From the NCBI GenBank assembly GCA_030272155.1, contig CP126205.1:2964501-3028500 (forward strand): 64,000 bases of DNA, written 5' to 3'. This DNA comes from Tetradesmus obliquus (taxonomy: Eukaryota; Chlorophyta; Chlorophyceae; Sphaeropleales; Scenedesmaceae). The notes beneath the pieces were generated by a model. That model saw only the letters and a program-made list of their open reading frames with translations, was not told the DNA's origin and did not search any database. The translations under genes and the position numbers were made by a program. Every line of letters starts with the position of its first letter. The first letter of the stretch is position 1. Below, piece by piece: positions 10,471 to 22,544 of this stretch.

Positions 10471-13400
10471 CTACATGCTCGGCGTCAGCGCCGAGCGCTG
10501 CTTCGCCGCGCGCACAACATGCAGCGCCACAGGCTGCGTGGACAGCCCCCGCTTCGCCGTCTCCTCCAGCAGCAGCTGGCTGTACTCGTTTACGCGCTCA
10601 TCGGCCTCCTGCACCGCCAGCTGGCTCATCAGCGCGTCCTGCACGTCCGCCAGCTGCTGCGCCTGCTTCTTGGCCACCTTGTGCTCGCTCTGCCACTGCT
10701 GGAAGCGCTGCACCTGCAGGCGGAAGAGTGGTAAGGTGCAGCATGGGTCAGACGCTGCACACCAGACAATGCAGGCTAACAGCCACTAACCAGTGCAGAC
10801 ACATGCGTGGCAGCCAAGTGCAGGTGAAACCCTGTAGCTGCTGCTGTGCCGCACCTGCAGGGCCTTCTCCCGCGCCTCAGCCGCCTCCTGCTGCTCCTCC
10901 TGCTTCAGCTGCGCCAGCCGCTGGCCCCACGCCTCCTTGAAGGCCGCGTCAGCCGCGCGGTCTGCCTGTGCTGCTGCCGCCTTGCGCGCGAGCTGCTGCT
11001 GGTTGCTGCGGTGTTGTGCCGCAAGCGCCTCCTGGCGCCTGCAGGCAGCAAGAGGGCAGCACGGAGAATGGCAGAAAGTGAGTTACCCTGCCCCACATAT
11101 GTCTTGTGATACTGCCTTGCTAGGGTTCCTGCTGCTGCTTTTGTGGCCTAGGCCGTCCAGGGCAAAACGAATGTACAACAGCCGTACCTGCGTTGCTGTG
11201 CAGCAGCGTTCTCCTCCTCCTTCTGCTGCGCCGCCTGCACGTCTGCCGCCAGCTGCTGCTCGTTGTGCTGGTGCCAGCGCTTGTAGTTTTCCTCCATCAT
11301 GTCGCGCATGGCTTGGGGCGTTGTATAGCAGCACAGCACAGCAAAGCACGCAGCGCAATATGTTACATGTAACTAATAGCTAATAGCTAATAGCTTTCAC
11401 AAGCTGGTGCCGTCGCTTGTACTTCTCCTCCATCATGTCGCGCATGGCCTGGGCACCACACACACAGCAGCACAGCCAGCGCAGCATGTTGCATGCAGAG
11501 TACCCTCGAACATGCTGTGTGTGCATGTGTTGTTCACAGCTGCTAGCGTGTGTGGCACTCGGGCAAAATGTGCTCAGCCCAACTGACACAAGCGCACACA
11601 GCTGCTTGGCTGGCGGTTGGCACGTTGCTTCTTGAACTTGACTGCACTTGGGTCGCAGCTGCTCACCTTCCTGCGAGCTTCCTTTGCCGCCTCCTTTGCA
11701 GCCTTCTCTGCTGCGCGCTGGGCATCCACCTCGGCTTTGTGCCGGCAGAATGCTGCACACAACACACAGCAAACATGCAATCAGTCAAACAAGCGTTGTC
11801 CTGCAAGCTGCATTGCGCTTCTACCCTCATCCCCTGCCCCTGTGTTGTGCTGTCCTGCAAGCAGGCAGCATGGTACAAAGCAAAGCACCCTAGCGTGCAG
11901 CACCAACACTGCTGCACAGCTAGCCTCTGCAAGAATAACACCACACATACCTTCAACCGACTCTTCCAGCTGCTTGTCCCGCTCCCGCTCAGCAGCCCTG
12001 AAGGCCAGCAGCGTGTCATTCGAAGCTTTTGTGGCCGAGTTCATGTCCAGCAGCTTCTGCCGCCACGCAGCCTCCTTGGCGGCCAGCTCAGCGGCCTCCT
12101 CTGCTGCCTTGCGGCGCACCAGCTCGCCCTCAGCCTTGTTGGCAGCCCTGCAAAGAACAAGGCACTGGTGTGGTTCAGGTGCCAGGTGAGGAAGCTGCAG
12201 GACGCTTGGTTGCAGCTGCTGTTTGTCTAGCCCATGGGGCGCAACCAGACCCGAGCACACGCTAGCTTGCACCACGTGGCAGGAGTCTTCTTCTAGCTGC
12301 TAGCGCTACTGGTGCAGTACCCAACACCTGCTGCCGCTGCTGCTGTTGCTGCAGTCCTGCTGCCGTTGCTGCTTTGGCTGCCACTGCTGCTGCCGCTGCT
12401 GCCGCACCTCTCCTCCAGGATGCGGGCCTTGAGCTGCTCCAGCTGCTGCATCTGCACCTCCTTCTGCGCCAACGCGGCCTGCTTGGCGGCCTGCAGCTTT
12501 GCCAGCTCGGCAGCCTCGGCAGCCTGCATGCGGCACACATATGTTTGGTTACAAAATCATTGTGACATACCTTCTGCTAAGTTTTGCAAGCAGCTCCGCA
12601 GCCTCGGCAGCCTCCGGCACACACACGTACTCATAACGGCAGGATCACGGCACATTGTGTGCTGCGTCCTGCAAGCAGCTGCTGCGGCCTGGCCAGCTCA
12701 GCCGCCTTGGCAGCCTGGCCGCCACACACATCAAGAAACACACCCGGAATGTTCGTGATATTTAGAACAGTGCAGTCCTGCAAGCGACTGCTGCCCAGCC
12801 TAAGTTGTGCAGCATTCCTTGGAGTGTATTGTGCTGGTGCTGCCTTCTGCTGTGTGATGGAAACACCGCAGCTCTGCGACCACAGTTAGACTCTGCTGCA
12901 GCGACTGACCTCAAGTGCCTTGCGCTGCTGCTCCACAAACGCTGCCTCCTGCTGCTTCTTGAGGCTTGTGATGTGCTTCTTCTGCTGCACCAGGGCCTGG
13001 TTCTCAGCGAGCACCTGGCAGCAACAGCAGCAGCAGCAACCAAGCGTACAGCAGCCCCATCAAACAAACTGCACCGCAGTAGTTAGGCCAGCTGTGCCTA
13101 ACGCTGCTGCAGGTGTGCAGCAACAGTGCAGCACACATAGCGGCCGTCTCTTCTAGATGCCCTGCTGCGGCTCCAGCTGCTGCCCTGCAGAGCCCTATCT
13201 GCTCGAAACTGGCCGCAGCTGCGTGCAGCACACAACTCCCACATGTGTTTGCAGTTGCTTTCGTACACACGAAGTGTGTGCACTTGTCCTTGTTCACTTC
13301 CTGCAAGCATTTGCTAATGCTCACCTCTGACAGCAGCAGCTTGCCATGCAGGGCCTTCACGTCGTCTGTGTTGTCAAACATCATCTTGTTTGCCCGCTCA

Positions 13401-14104
13401 ATAGCCATGCGCCGCTGCTCAGCCTTGACTAGTGCCTCCTGGCGATCAGCCTGCATGGCAGAAATGTTGCAAATGTACAACAGTGGCGACTGCTGTTGTC
13501 TGCTCTCAGCCAAAACAAGCAGGTAGCTTGATCCTGCAGCTGTGGTGTGTACTCAGTTGCAAGCGTCTGCCCGCTGTGCAGGCCGCTGTCGCTAGCAACC
13601 ACTACCACTTCTCCAGCACTGGTTGCAGCACCAGGCTGGTGTTAAGAGCGCTGCCTTTGCATAGCACATGAGAAGCTGTCCATCCACTGCTGCTGTGAGC
13701 TGCGCACCTCCTCCCTTTCTGCTTCCTCTGCAGCTAGCCTGTCCTGACGTGCACGCTCCTTGCGTGCCCTAGCAGCCTGCATCCAGGTAGAAAGGGTTGC
13801 CTTTTATGGTGAGCATTCAAGGATTAGTTGTCAGCTGCATTGCCTGCAACACAGCAGTGCTTGCACTGCCCTACCTGCAGAGTGTTCGGCCATTTGCTGG
13901 CACGTTCCTCTGACAGCGTCTTCAGACGCAACCGCTCCTCCTCTTTGCGTGTTTCATCAGATACGGTGGCCACCTGCGCTACAGGCGTCTTGTTGTTGAA
14001 TTGCTCGCAGTGCTGCCCAACTCCATGCGGGCTTCTGCTGCTTCAATTACCTTGGCACGAATGCGCTCCAGGTTCCCAGCTGTGATAATATTCACGTGCG
14101 CCAT
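10471..14104 (-). CDS. TPH-domain coiled-coil ciliary protein, CFAP210/CCDC173-like, about 467 aa
   Basis: Model complement(10471..10713, 10855..11038, 11188..~11312, 11667..11752, 11951..12147, 12408..12523, 12910..13014, 13325..13450, 13708..13776, 13875..13973, 14051..14104). Ten of eleven exons have clean GT-AG borders. The product starts MAHVNIITAGNLERIRAKV and continues with EERASKWPNTLQ, RANKMMFDNTDDVKALHGKL and long Glu/Gln/Lys/Ala-rich helices. WPNT-type and TD.VK..H..LL motifs are, from memory, shared by the trichohyalin-plectin-homology proteins CFAP210, CFAP45 and CFAP53, which lie inside the doublet microtubules of cilia. CFAP210 fits best, but a sister protein is possible. Exon 9 is problematic: the copy joined to the rest of the exon has lost a proper in-phase acceptor (see findings). 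The gene is divergent from the GT92 gene. Confidence 0.75.
11188..11455 (-). repeat. Duplicated 5' edge of CFAP exon 9
   Basis: The segment coding AMRDMMEEKYKR.HQ occurs near 11,312 (joined to the long exon) and near 11,452. Only the 11,452 copy keeps a canonical CAG acceptor in the required phase 0. The inner copy reads CCCCAAG before the exon, one base out of register. Confidence 0.8.
12523..12730 (-). repeat. Decayed copies of CFAP exon 6 5' edge
   Basis: The exon start coding AAEAAELAKLQ (real acceptor at 12,523) has partial copies around 12,595-12,625 and 12,685-12,725. The acceptor dinucleotide context has changed in these copies, so they are probably inert. Confidence 0.65.
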
Positions 14105-15252
14105 AGTGAAGCAATCACTTGAATGAGGCCAAAAAGAGCTAAGGTTGCACGGCCGGGCTGAAACTTTGCATGGTGGTGCCACGAGTGAGCAGTCAGCAAT
14201 CAAATATTAATCTCACTGAAATCTCTTCAAGTCTGTGTAATTGACTGTTTATGAACCCGCCGAAAGCATTGAGGCTTGGCGAGTGCTGGCTCAGCCACTT
14301 GTCGTGCCAACTAGGGCTTGAAGGCTTGGACTGCTCTAGGACGGCAGTTGCAGTCAACACCTAATCCTCACAGGTTCTAACTTCACGCCGGTCGGGATTT
14401 TAAAAAAAAGGAACAAGGCCGCCTGCATGTCGTGTTTGCGGCTGCAGTACTGTACTGGTGAAGCAGCTGCAGCCTGCACCCCGCAGTGGTGTTCCCTGGT
14501 TAGCAGTAAAAACGTAATAACTTTCGAATACATATGTATCCTGCTGGCCTATCAGAACTTCATGTATGACGCCATCTTCCCCAAGTTTTGGCTGGGCAGT
14601 TGAGCTTCATCATGAAGCCGTCAAGGAGGTACCTGAGGCTCGTTCTGACACATAACTCATGCGACAGAAGCCATGAAGACTTGAGGTCCTGACGTTTTGG
14701 GTTGCACCAATATCATCACCACGTTAACACCCATGCAGCTGATCTGCCGTGTGAGTGAGTCACCAGAGTGTGGTCTGACCTGGCATGCAATGCGGGAGGG
14801 GTAGTGGTGGGGTTGCCTCCTACATCTGCATCTACCCACAAGGTTCAACGACGCAGCTGTATTTACGTGACATAAAGACCGTGGGCCACGCTTGGAAGGG
14901 ACAAAGTAGCGGTTGAACAGTCCGACGGTGGTTGCTTCGTTTGTGTCGCTAGCTTACACCCCCTGTTGATAAGTTCACGTTATAAGCTATTATCACGGGT
15001 CACTATCCTTGCGTGTCACGCTTGTGCTCGTCGGCGGCAGCAACAACAACAGCAAGGGTCAAAAGCCAGAACGCAACCACCTGTGGCATCAGGAACAGCA
15101 GTGCATGTCGTGGGCATAGTTGCCTGGGTTACCTTGGATCCTCAATTAACTATAGCCTTCTATGCATGGGCAGCTAATGCTGCATCAGTAGTTGTTGTGC
15201 CCTGGCTGCTGCTGACACGCCAACAGCAGCAGCGCTACAGGATCTAGCAAGC
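14105..15252. promoter_or_regulatory. Divergent intergenic region between the CFAP-like and GT92 genes
   Basis: About 1.1 kb with no supported reading frame and few CAG tracts. It must contain the promoters and 5' UTRs of both genes. A TATA-like TATAAG occurs at 14,981-14,986, some 270 bp upstream of the GT92 ATG. An A-run (TTTTAAAAAAAAGG) lies near 14,400. No other element is recognisable by eye. Confidence 0.4.
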
Positions 15253-18200
15253 ATGCTGTGCAAACAGCGACAGGCACTTGCAGCATGGCTGGTGTACATC
15301 ATATTCATCAGCGGCAGCCTTGCAGGATCAGCATCAGCGCGGCGAGCCATCAAGCAGCACCACGTCGAAGCATTACACTCGTTCTTGCACAGGCCTTTCT
15401 CGCGAGAGAGGGCCCCTGCTATGCCTGAGCACATTCATCTGCAGCAGCAGCAGATGCTTGATGCTCTGCACCGCCAAAAGCACCAGGACCTGCACAAGAT
15501 GATGCATAAAAAGCAGCAAGCCGCAGCAGGTGGCGATGGGACTGCCTCAGGAGCAGCAACAGCAGCTGCAGGGGCGGGTAGCAGCGCAGCTGGGCGTACC
15601 AATGGCAGCCTGACAGATGCAGATGTGTTGCATGCGCAGCATTCAAAGTGGCCTGAGGGCTACCTGGCAATCTGCGCAGTAGTTAAGGACCAGAATCGGG
15701 ACCTGCGCTACTGGATTGAGTACCACAGGTGACAGCAACAACTGGGCAGGGGATGGCCAATGCTTTTTGGTGAATTTGCAGCTGCCTCATTTTGTATGGT
15801 GGAACTGTTGATGGTTGGCAGCACCATGGCTGTGCTGTGCAACAGCTGAGAGGTCACTGTTGGCGTCTCAAGCCATCGCCTGACCTGTCCTGCAAGCAGC
15901 CCTGCTTGCAGGAGCGGGTATGTAGCAGCAGGGGGGGGGGGGGTATGCAGCAGCATATTTGAACTTCACGCGTAACGTTTGAGTAACGTCGATGACCCCG
16001 CTGCAGCACCGCAAGCATGCTGGCTGCTGCATGAGCTTGTTGTAGCTGTAGCTGCAATACCACACACACAGCTATGCCTCACTGCTGCACATACGTGCAT
16101 CTGACACTTGCAGCACCTGTGCAGCGTCCAACAGCACTTGCTGCTGCTGTCCTGCAGGTGGCTGGGTGTGCTCAAGCTGGCTGTGTACATGCGACTGTTG
16201 TCAACCTCTGCAGCGCCTAATAGTATATGCTATTGCTGTGCTATTGCTGTGTATGCTACTGCTGTCCTGCAGGTGGCTGGGTGTGGGCAAGTTCTACATC
16301 ATGGACAACAACAGCAGCATGCCTGCCATGATGGTGCTGTGGGACTACATCAGCTCTGGTCTAGTTGACTACCAGTACTTTGTAGGTGGGTTGATTGATT
16401 GTGCAGTTAGGCTAGCATGTCGTGGGACTACATCAGCTCGGGTCTAGTTGGCTACCAGTACTTTGTAGGTGGGTTATTTGTGAGAGGACAGTCACATGTG
16501 GGTCCCGGCGCCAGGGATTTGCTGCACGTTGAGTTGCTCTTCACCTCGGTGCTGGTCAAGCATCTTGCTGCAAGCAGACTTCTGTCTGTGCACCATGTGC
16601 ATGCAGCACTCCAGTCTCAAGTTGTAACATACACGGTGTTTGCCGTTATGTGGCTGTCAGAAACGTTGCAAGCCAGCTGCTGCTGTTTCCTCACCGGTGC
16701 TGCTGTGTGGTCTGCAGGGAGGCCGCGCACGCGCCCAATCTTCACAGAGACCAACCAGTACAAAGCCTACCAGGGCTGCCTGCTGCAGCACTTCCGGCAG
16801 CACAGGTGAGAAACCAAGATGCCCACCTGCCTCACGGAGTGATGTGCCAGCTTGGCAACGAGTAATACACGGCGGTCAGCTTGCCAACGAGTAATACACG
16901 GCGGTCAAACTGTCCTGCTTTTTTCGGATGCGCTTGGGCTGTACAATATTCTGGTACCTGTTGAGCATTTTTGCTGCAACTCGGACTGCCATGTGCGTCC
17001 GTCTTAACCGCTGCTGGCTTAAACGCTGCTGGATAGTTGAGGCTGCCAGCTTCCTCACCTGTCCGTGTACTGCTCGGCTCTGCTCTGTGCTGTGCAGGTG
17101 GCTCGCCTTCATCGATATAGATGAGTTCTTTGTGCTGCCTCCACAGCATGGGCTGCCTCTTACTGCCTGGCAGCCTGCAGCAGCAGCAGCCAACAGCTCA
17201 GCTGTGCCAGGTGCCACAGCAGCAGGCGCTGCGCAGCAGCAGCAGCCGCTGCCAGATGCTGCTGCAGCTGGCGCTGCAGGGACGATGCAGCAGCAGCCTC
17301 CAGAGCAGCTTTCAGCAACAGCAGCAGCAGGCGCCGCAGCAGAGACCGCCACCAACGCGCAACCGAGCGGAGTAATGCTTAATGAAATCAGCGGCAGCCT
17401 CAGCAACAACAGCAGCAGCAGCAGCGGCAGTGGAGCTTGGGGCAGCAGCAGGCGTCCCAGTCTGGCGCTGTTCTTGGCGGGACATGAGCACCATGCTGCT
17501 TTGGGTGTGAACTGGGTTATGTTTGGCAGCAGCGGCTTGCAGCAGCGGCCACCTGCTGGCCCGCTGGCCAGCTACAACGCATGCGTGCCACAGCGGGATG
17601 GTGAAAACACGCATGTGAAGGTGAGGCTCGCAGGCCAGGCAAGCAGCAGCTGTGTTTGTGTAGTGGGTGCACGTGCGTATCTGTACAGTGCATCCCCACC
17701 ACCCATGCAGGCCTGGGTGCTGTCGTTGCGTGCTGTGCCCCATGCATAAACAGCACATGCTCAACGCATGAGCCTATTGTGCCTGTTGCTCAAGTAGCGT
17801 GTCCAATGTGAAGCCGATAGCATGTGCTATCATGCTGCATCAGCATCGCTATAACCTTTGCTACCATTTTACAAACGATTTGCCTGTCTGGTTCACATTG
17901 CCATGCCAGGTTGTGGCCAACACTGGGGGTGTTTTAGGGCTGGGCATGACCCCACATGAGATCTTGCCCCGCCCAGGGCGCACCATTGTGGATGTGGACG
18001 GGGTGCCATTCAAAGGCCCTAAGACGAAGCATGCCAAGTGGCACAAGGTAACCTTGGAAGCGTCTGCACAAGGCACAGCTGCTTGCGGGCTGCTGCTGCT
18101 GCTGCTTCTACCAGCCTGGCAGTTGCTGAAAAGTATGTGGTCTGCAACTGCATCATGCAATTCTGACGCAACCATTCCCACTGGTTGCCGTGGTATGTGC

Positions 18201-18721
18201 GGTTTTGAGGTGCTGCATGAGCACTGCCTTCACACTGCTGCCTTTCCTGCCAACTGCGTTACACACTGCAGCTGGTGATCCACCACTACGTGCTCAAGAG
18301 CAGGGCGGAGTTTGCAGGAAAGCACGCGCGCGGCAGCGGCGCGGGCAACGTCAAGGGCTGGGAGTTCTTCAATTTTGTGGACGGCATCAGCAACAGCAGC
18401 TGCAGCTGGGGCCAAGGCATCAGCAGAGCCTTCTTTGCAAGCAGGCCCAGGCTGCGGCCCCCTAAGGGCAGCCACCTGTGCAGCCTGCGCAGCAAGCAGC
18501 TGGTGGCCGCTGCAGCAGCAGCGGGTGCGGCAGTAGGTTTGCAGGAAGCTGGAGAGGCTGTGGATGCTGCAGGGCAGCAAGCGCAGCAGCAGCAACCGCA
18601 GCATCAGCAACCGCAGCAGCAGCAGCAGCAGCAGCAAAGTGGGGATGGTGATGGCGGCACTGATGGTGCCGCAGATTCAGCAGCGGAAGATGCAAGCAGC
18701 GCATATGCTGAGCAAGAGTGA
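15253..18721 (+). CDS. GT92-family (DUF23) glycosyltransferase, type II membrane protein, 595 aa
   Basis: Model join(15253..15728, 16273..16385, 16718..16805, 17098..17620, 17910..18047, 18272..18721): 1,788 nt, five GT-AG introns in phase. Seen: a short basic N-terminus and hydrophobic anchor (AWLVYIIFISGSLAG), a His/Gln stem, then YLAICAVVKDQNRDLRYWIE, LGVGKFYIMDNNS, a FIDIDEFF motif (the DxD-like metal and sugar-nucleotide site of this family), VNWVMFGSSG and the C-terminal HHYVLKS block. These are the landmarks of GT92 transferases, which in plants and animals add galactose to glycans in the Golgi; the sugar used here is unknown. PolyGln/Ala inserts (about 17,160-17,350 and the last 90 residues) are low-complexity additions. 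The C-terminal third of exon 6 is duplicated downstream. A G-run lies in intron 1 near 15,931. Confidence 0.9.
16138..16480 (+). repeat. Copies of both edges of GT92 exon 2
   Basis: The 5' edge (CTGCAG|GTGGCTGGGTGTG) occurs at about 16,157 and at 16,271 (real). The 3' edge (WDYISSGLVDYQYFV and donor GTAG|GTGGG) occurs at 16,341 (real) and 16,424. Spacing is ~114 and 83 bp. Both copies keep functional-looking splice sites, so using the downstream donor would lengthen the transcript. Confidence 0.85.
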
Positions 18722-19143
18722 TGCTGGGGTTGTATCGCATGCAAGGCATGATGATCATAGTTGCCTCAGCCGCTGCATGGGGCCCTGTTTAACGTGTACA
18801 GATCAACTTGCTGTGGCGTTTCCTGGACAGCGCAGCGCATGGCATCAAAGTGGTAGCCTGGCTGAGGTCATTCTTTGCAAGCAGGCCCAGGCTGCGGCCC
18901 CCCAAGGGTAGCCACCTGTGCAGCCTGCGCAGCAAGCAGCTGGCGGCTGCAGCAGCAGCTGGCGCTGGTGCTGGTGCGGCGGGAGGTTTGCAGGAAGCCG
19001 GAGGAGCTGTGGATGCTGCAGGGCAGCAAGCGCAGCAGCAGCAGCAGCAAAGTGGAGACGGTGATGGCGCTGGCGGCACTGATGGTGCTGCGGAGTCCGC
19101 AGCGGGAGATGCAAGCAGTGCATATGCCGAGCAAGAGGGTTAG
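18428..19143 (+). repeat. Duplicated C-terminal coding end of the GT92 gene
   Basis: Positions 18,428-18,721 and 18,867-19,143 are near-identical and both open. Each encodes FFASRPRLRPPKGSHLCSL, then Ala- and Gln-rich sequence and GDASSAYAEQE or close variants. Each ends in its own stop (TGA versus TAG, the second after one extra Gly). The second copy lies downstream of the model's stop and may be 3' UTR or an alternative ending. Confidence 0.85.
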
Positions 19144-20173
19144 CTGCAGCCAGGCTGTGTTTGGTGTAAGGCAGTGTATCTACCTCACCCAGCCTGTAAC
19201 TTTGTATGCACCACAGCAAGCAATCTCTGTATGTGCGCTTGATGGTTGCATGGGGCTGGATTGTGGTGCGCCTGTGGTGGCGTCTTGCTGACCGTCAGAC
19301 CGTGTGACACAGACTGCACGGCACTTTGAAGCACGTGATTCAAAGTTCCCTTGCTTTCCTTCTTGTGACTCATACCTGCAGAACTTACGGGACACAAAAG
19401 TCATCACATATGCATCCATATGGTGCCAGGACCCACATGTAACTATCCTTCTAAACTTCCCTTGCTTTGACAGTGCTGGACTGGGTGTGCCTTACTGGTT
19501 GTGCCTCAACCTTAGCAGCATGACACACTGTTGCTACATGCATGCATATGCATTGGCCTGGCTTCAGCTGTCCTTGTTTCCTTTGCTCAGCTTAACCAGG
19601 CCGCAATTGACTACGCTAGAGGCTTATGATCGAACTCGTATGCACTGACTGAATGCAGCGCTACTTGAGCTACATCAAGTTGGATCAACTAGGCGCATTT
19701 TCACCGGGCCGGCATCTTGAAAAACTCGTCTAAGTCTCAACTTGCAGGACCAGCCACATGATACATATGTTGTCCCCTGCTCATCTCATAAGCCTCATAT
19801 ATCACCAGGCTGCTGGTGCTCCTGCCAAAGCGTTTCAGCGCAGCAGCTGCATCAAAAGCCGCTTGATGCTTGCAAGCATACAGTGGCGCTCACATTCTGG
19901 CAGCACTCATGGAAATCCAGCCCCCTATTGCTGCTTCCTTTTTCCTCAGGGAAAACTGCTGCCTCATCTGCTGCTGTTGTCTCAGGTGCCGCCGCCGCTG
20001 CTGCTAACGCTGCGTTAGTTGTCGCTGCTGCTGCTTATGCTTCTCTTGTTGCTGCTTCTGCTTTTGCTACCTATGCTCGCTGCTGCTAATGCTGCGTCTG
20101 CTGCGGTCATTTCTAACGCTGCCACTGCTGCTACTGTTTATGCTGGTACTGCCGCTGCTTCTGCCTCTGCTGC
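19144..20173. other. Intergenic region between convergent GT92 and MYND genes
   Basis: No supported gene. TGTAA-type poly(A) signals on the + strand occur at 19,165, 19,195 and 19,438 and could end the GT92 transcript. The last is part of a short dispersed motif (see findings). CTG-rich sequence at 19,970-20,170 gives only low-complexity frames, and probably forms the 3' UTR of the MYND gene. Confidence 0.4.
19195..19199 (+). terminator. Candidate poly(A) signal TGTAA for the GT92 gene
   Basis: TGTAA is the usual polyadenylation signal in chlorophycean algae. This one lies just after the duplicated C-terminal copy, with alternatives at 19,165 and 19,438. Position is the only evidence. Confidence 0.3.
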
Positions 20174-21136
20174 TCATGTTGTTGCTGCTGGCTTGGCCTT
20201 GCTCCTGCACAGCGCTTTGTGCCACTTGTAGTGCTCCACCTGGCAGGCCTTGCAGCAATACCTGTCAATGGCGGCAACAGCAACAGCAGCAGCAGCAGTG
20301 GTTGTCATACAGGCAACAGTGACGCGAGTAAGCCTTGATGCAGTTGCTGCGCAGCACTGAACGCCCACAGACATCGCACTGCATGGGTGGTCAGAACTAG
20401 CCTACTACTAGCCTGCTACTGAGTGAAGCACACTGTAAGACAGATCCCCGGCGCCAAATCGCATCTCACCTTGCCGCCCTGCACCTGCCGCATACACAGC
20501 CCTTGCCCCCCACCAGCAGCAGCTCACTGCGCTGCGCCAGGCTCACACAGCTGGGGTTGTTGCAGGCGCTGCTGAGCGGGATGCGGCCCACCACTGCCTG
20601 CGCAAAGGCGCGCAGCTCAGCTGCGCAGTGCTGCGCTGCGCTGCCGCTGTCTGCTGCTCCCACCTTTAGGCCATCTTGCAGGTTATGCACATGTTGCTGC
20701 ACTGCTGCCTGCTGCTGCTGCAGCTGTTGCAGCATCGCAGCAGGCAGGCCAGCTGTGCCTAGGTAGTGTTCCAGCATTCGCATGCATTCATCCGCTGTGC
20801 CTGCTGTAGCCAGTGTACCAGCCGAGCTTGTGCTGCTATCCAACACAGGTGCTGTGTCGAATGAATCTGGTGTCCCGACGCCTGCTGCTGCCTCAAGCAC
20901 GGTTGCAGCCACAAACAAGCAGCGCGCCAGCAGCACCACCCATGGAGCCACAGTTGCTGCATGTGCTTCAGCTGCTGATCCTGGTGTCACTGCTGCTGCT
21001 GTCAGAGCAGCGCTACCTTCGCTGCTGCTGCTACTGCTGCCGCTAAAGCCAGCATTGTAGCTGGCAAGTTGACACGCCATGTTGCTGGTGGCCGCAACCG
21101 CACATAATGCAGATTTGTAGGTGCGTGGCGGCCTCG

Positions 21137-21173
<37 letters not shown>

Positions 21174-21223
21174 AGTGAGAGACCACACCCATATCTTCAG
21201 GCAGGTGACCAGCAGAGAGCACA

Positions 21224-21270
<47 letters not shown>

Positions 21271-22055
21271 GGCGGCATTTGTTCGGCGCTGCTCTCGGTC
21301 CACTTTTGCACACACGCCATCACATAATCCATCACAGAAAGTAGCAGCACTGAAGCCATCTGTGTCGGGAATTGCTTTGCCGATAGTGGTGCTGAGGAGC
21401 CCTGCAGGCTATGAGAGGTGCTCCGCAAGCTACTCTCCAAAACGTGCAGTAGGCTGGGATCAGCGTCAATGACAGCAGCAAGCTCCGGCCTGCAGTCGCT
21501 GGCATCTGCACAGCAGCAGCAGCAGCAGCAGGTTCAGGCACGTTAGCCCAAAACGTGCCAGCGTGAGTGGTTTTGTGTGGAAGTGTTATACGTGATTGTC
21601 AACTGGGGGACCCGTTATAACAATCCTTCAGGCAGGCAAAGTGCGCGGCAAGGTGCGATGTGAGAGACAACATTTGGACCGCGCTATTTTGTAACGCAGG
21701 CATGGGCAACATGCCAGCTGCACTGCCCCGTTGGTCACTCACGGTTTTGCCACTACAGCATGCTGTTGTTGTGTGCACACTTTGAATGGCCCCACATGTA
21801 CGTTGCTTTCCTGAACTAAACATGTAACAGCAATATGCAGTTCATCAACTAGAAGGGATGATCGTCATCTGAGATGTAGCAGGGCGTCTGGCAGCTAGTC
21901 TCACCCCTGATCAGCAGCTCCGTGAGCAAGCCATGGATGCGTGCCAGATAGCTACCTCCGCCGCCGCTGCTGCTGCTGCTGCTGCTGCCAGAGGTGCTGG
22001 CACCACCAGAGTTAATGACGCCACAAGAGCTGCTGCCAGCAGTGCCAACACCGCC

Positions 22056-22093
<38 letters not shown>

Positions 22094-22511
22094 CAGAGCC
22101 ACTGCCACTGGCAGGCGCCTCCTGCATCTGCTGCCTCAGCTGCTGCAGCACTCGCTGCAGCAGGCTGCGCTTTAGCGGTGCACGCACTGCTGCTTCCATG
22201 TGCCTGGCCGCATGAAGCATTGCCAGCAGCGCTTGCCAGCACTGCTCACGGCACCTAGCATCACCTACAAGACCCACCAGCTCGATTTGCAGCAGAGCCC
22301 AGGGCTGCAGCAGGCGCACCAGAACCTGCTGCTGCTGTTGCTGCTGCTGCTCGATGAAGGTGCCGTGCCCTGCCGGCCCATTGTCTCCAGCCACAGTGGT
22401 TTCTTTGATGCTCCCGCTGTGCGTGCTGCTGCTGCCACTGCTGCTGCTGAGGCTGCTCGCGTCTGCACTGCAAGAGTTGCTGCCAGCACCGCCTGAAGTG
22501 TCACCAAAACC

Positions 22512-22544
<33 letters not shown>

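Noticed and set aside
18860..19143. Separate small gene downstream of the GT92 gene
   Set aside because: It is a near-identical copy of the GT92 C-terminus and has no start of its own.
20311..20378. Extra MYND exon coding CDVCGRSVLRSNC
   Set aside because: It would put the finger out of phase with the preceding exon, whereas direct joining of 20470..21505 to 20174..20261 gives a complete C-x2-C ... YC-x3-C finger.
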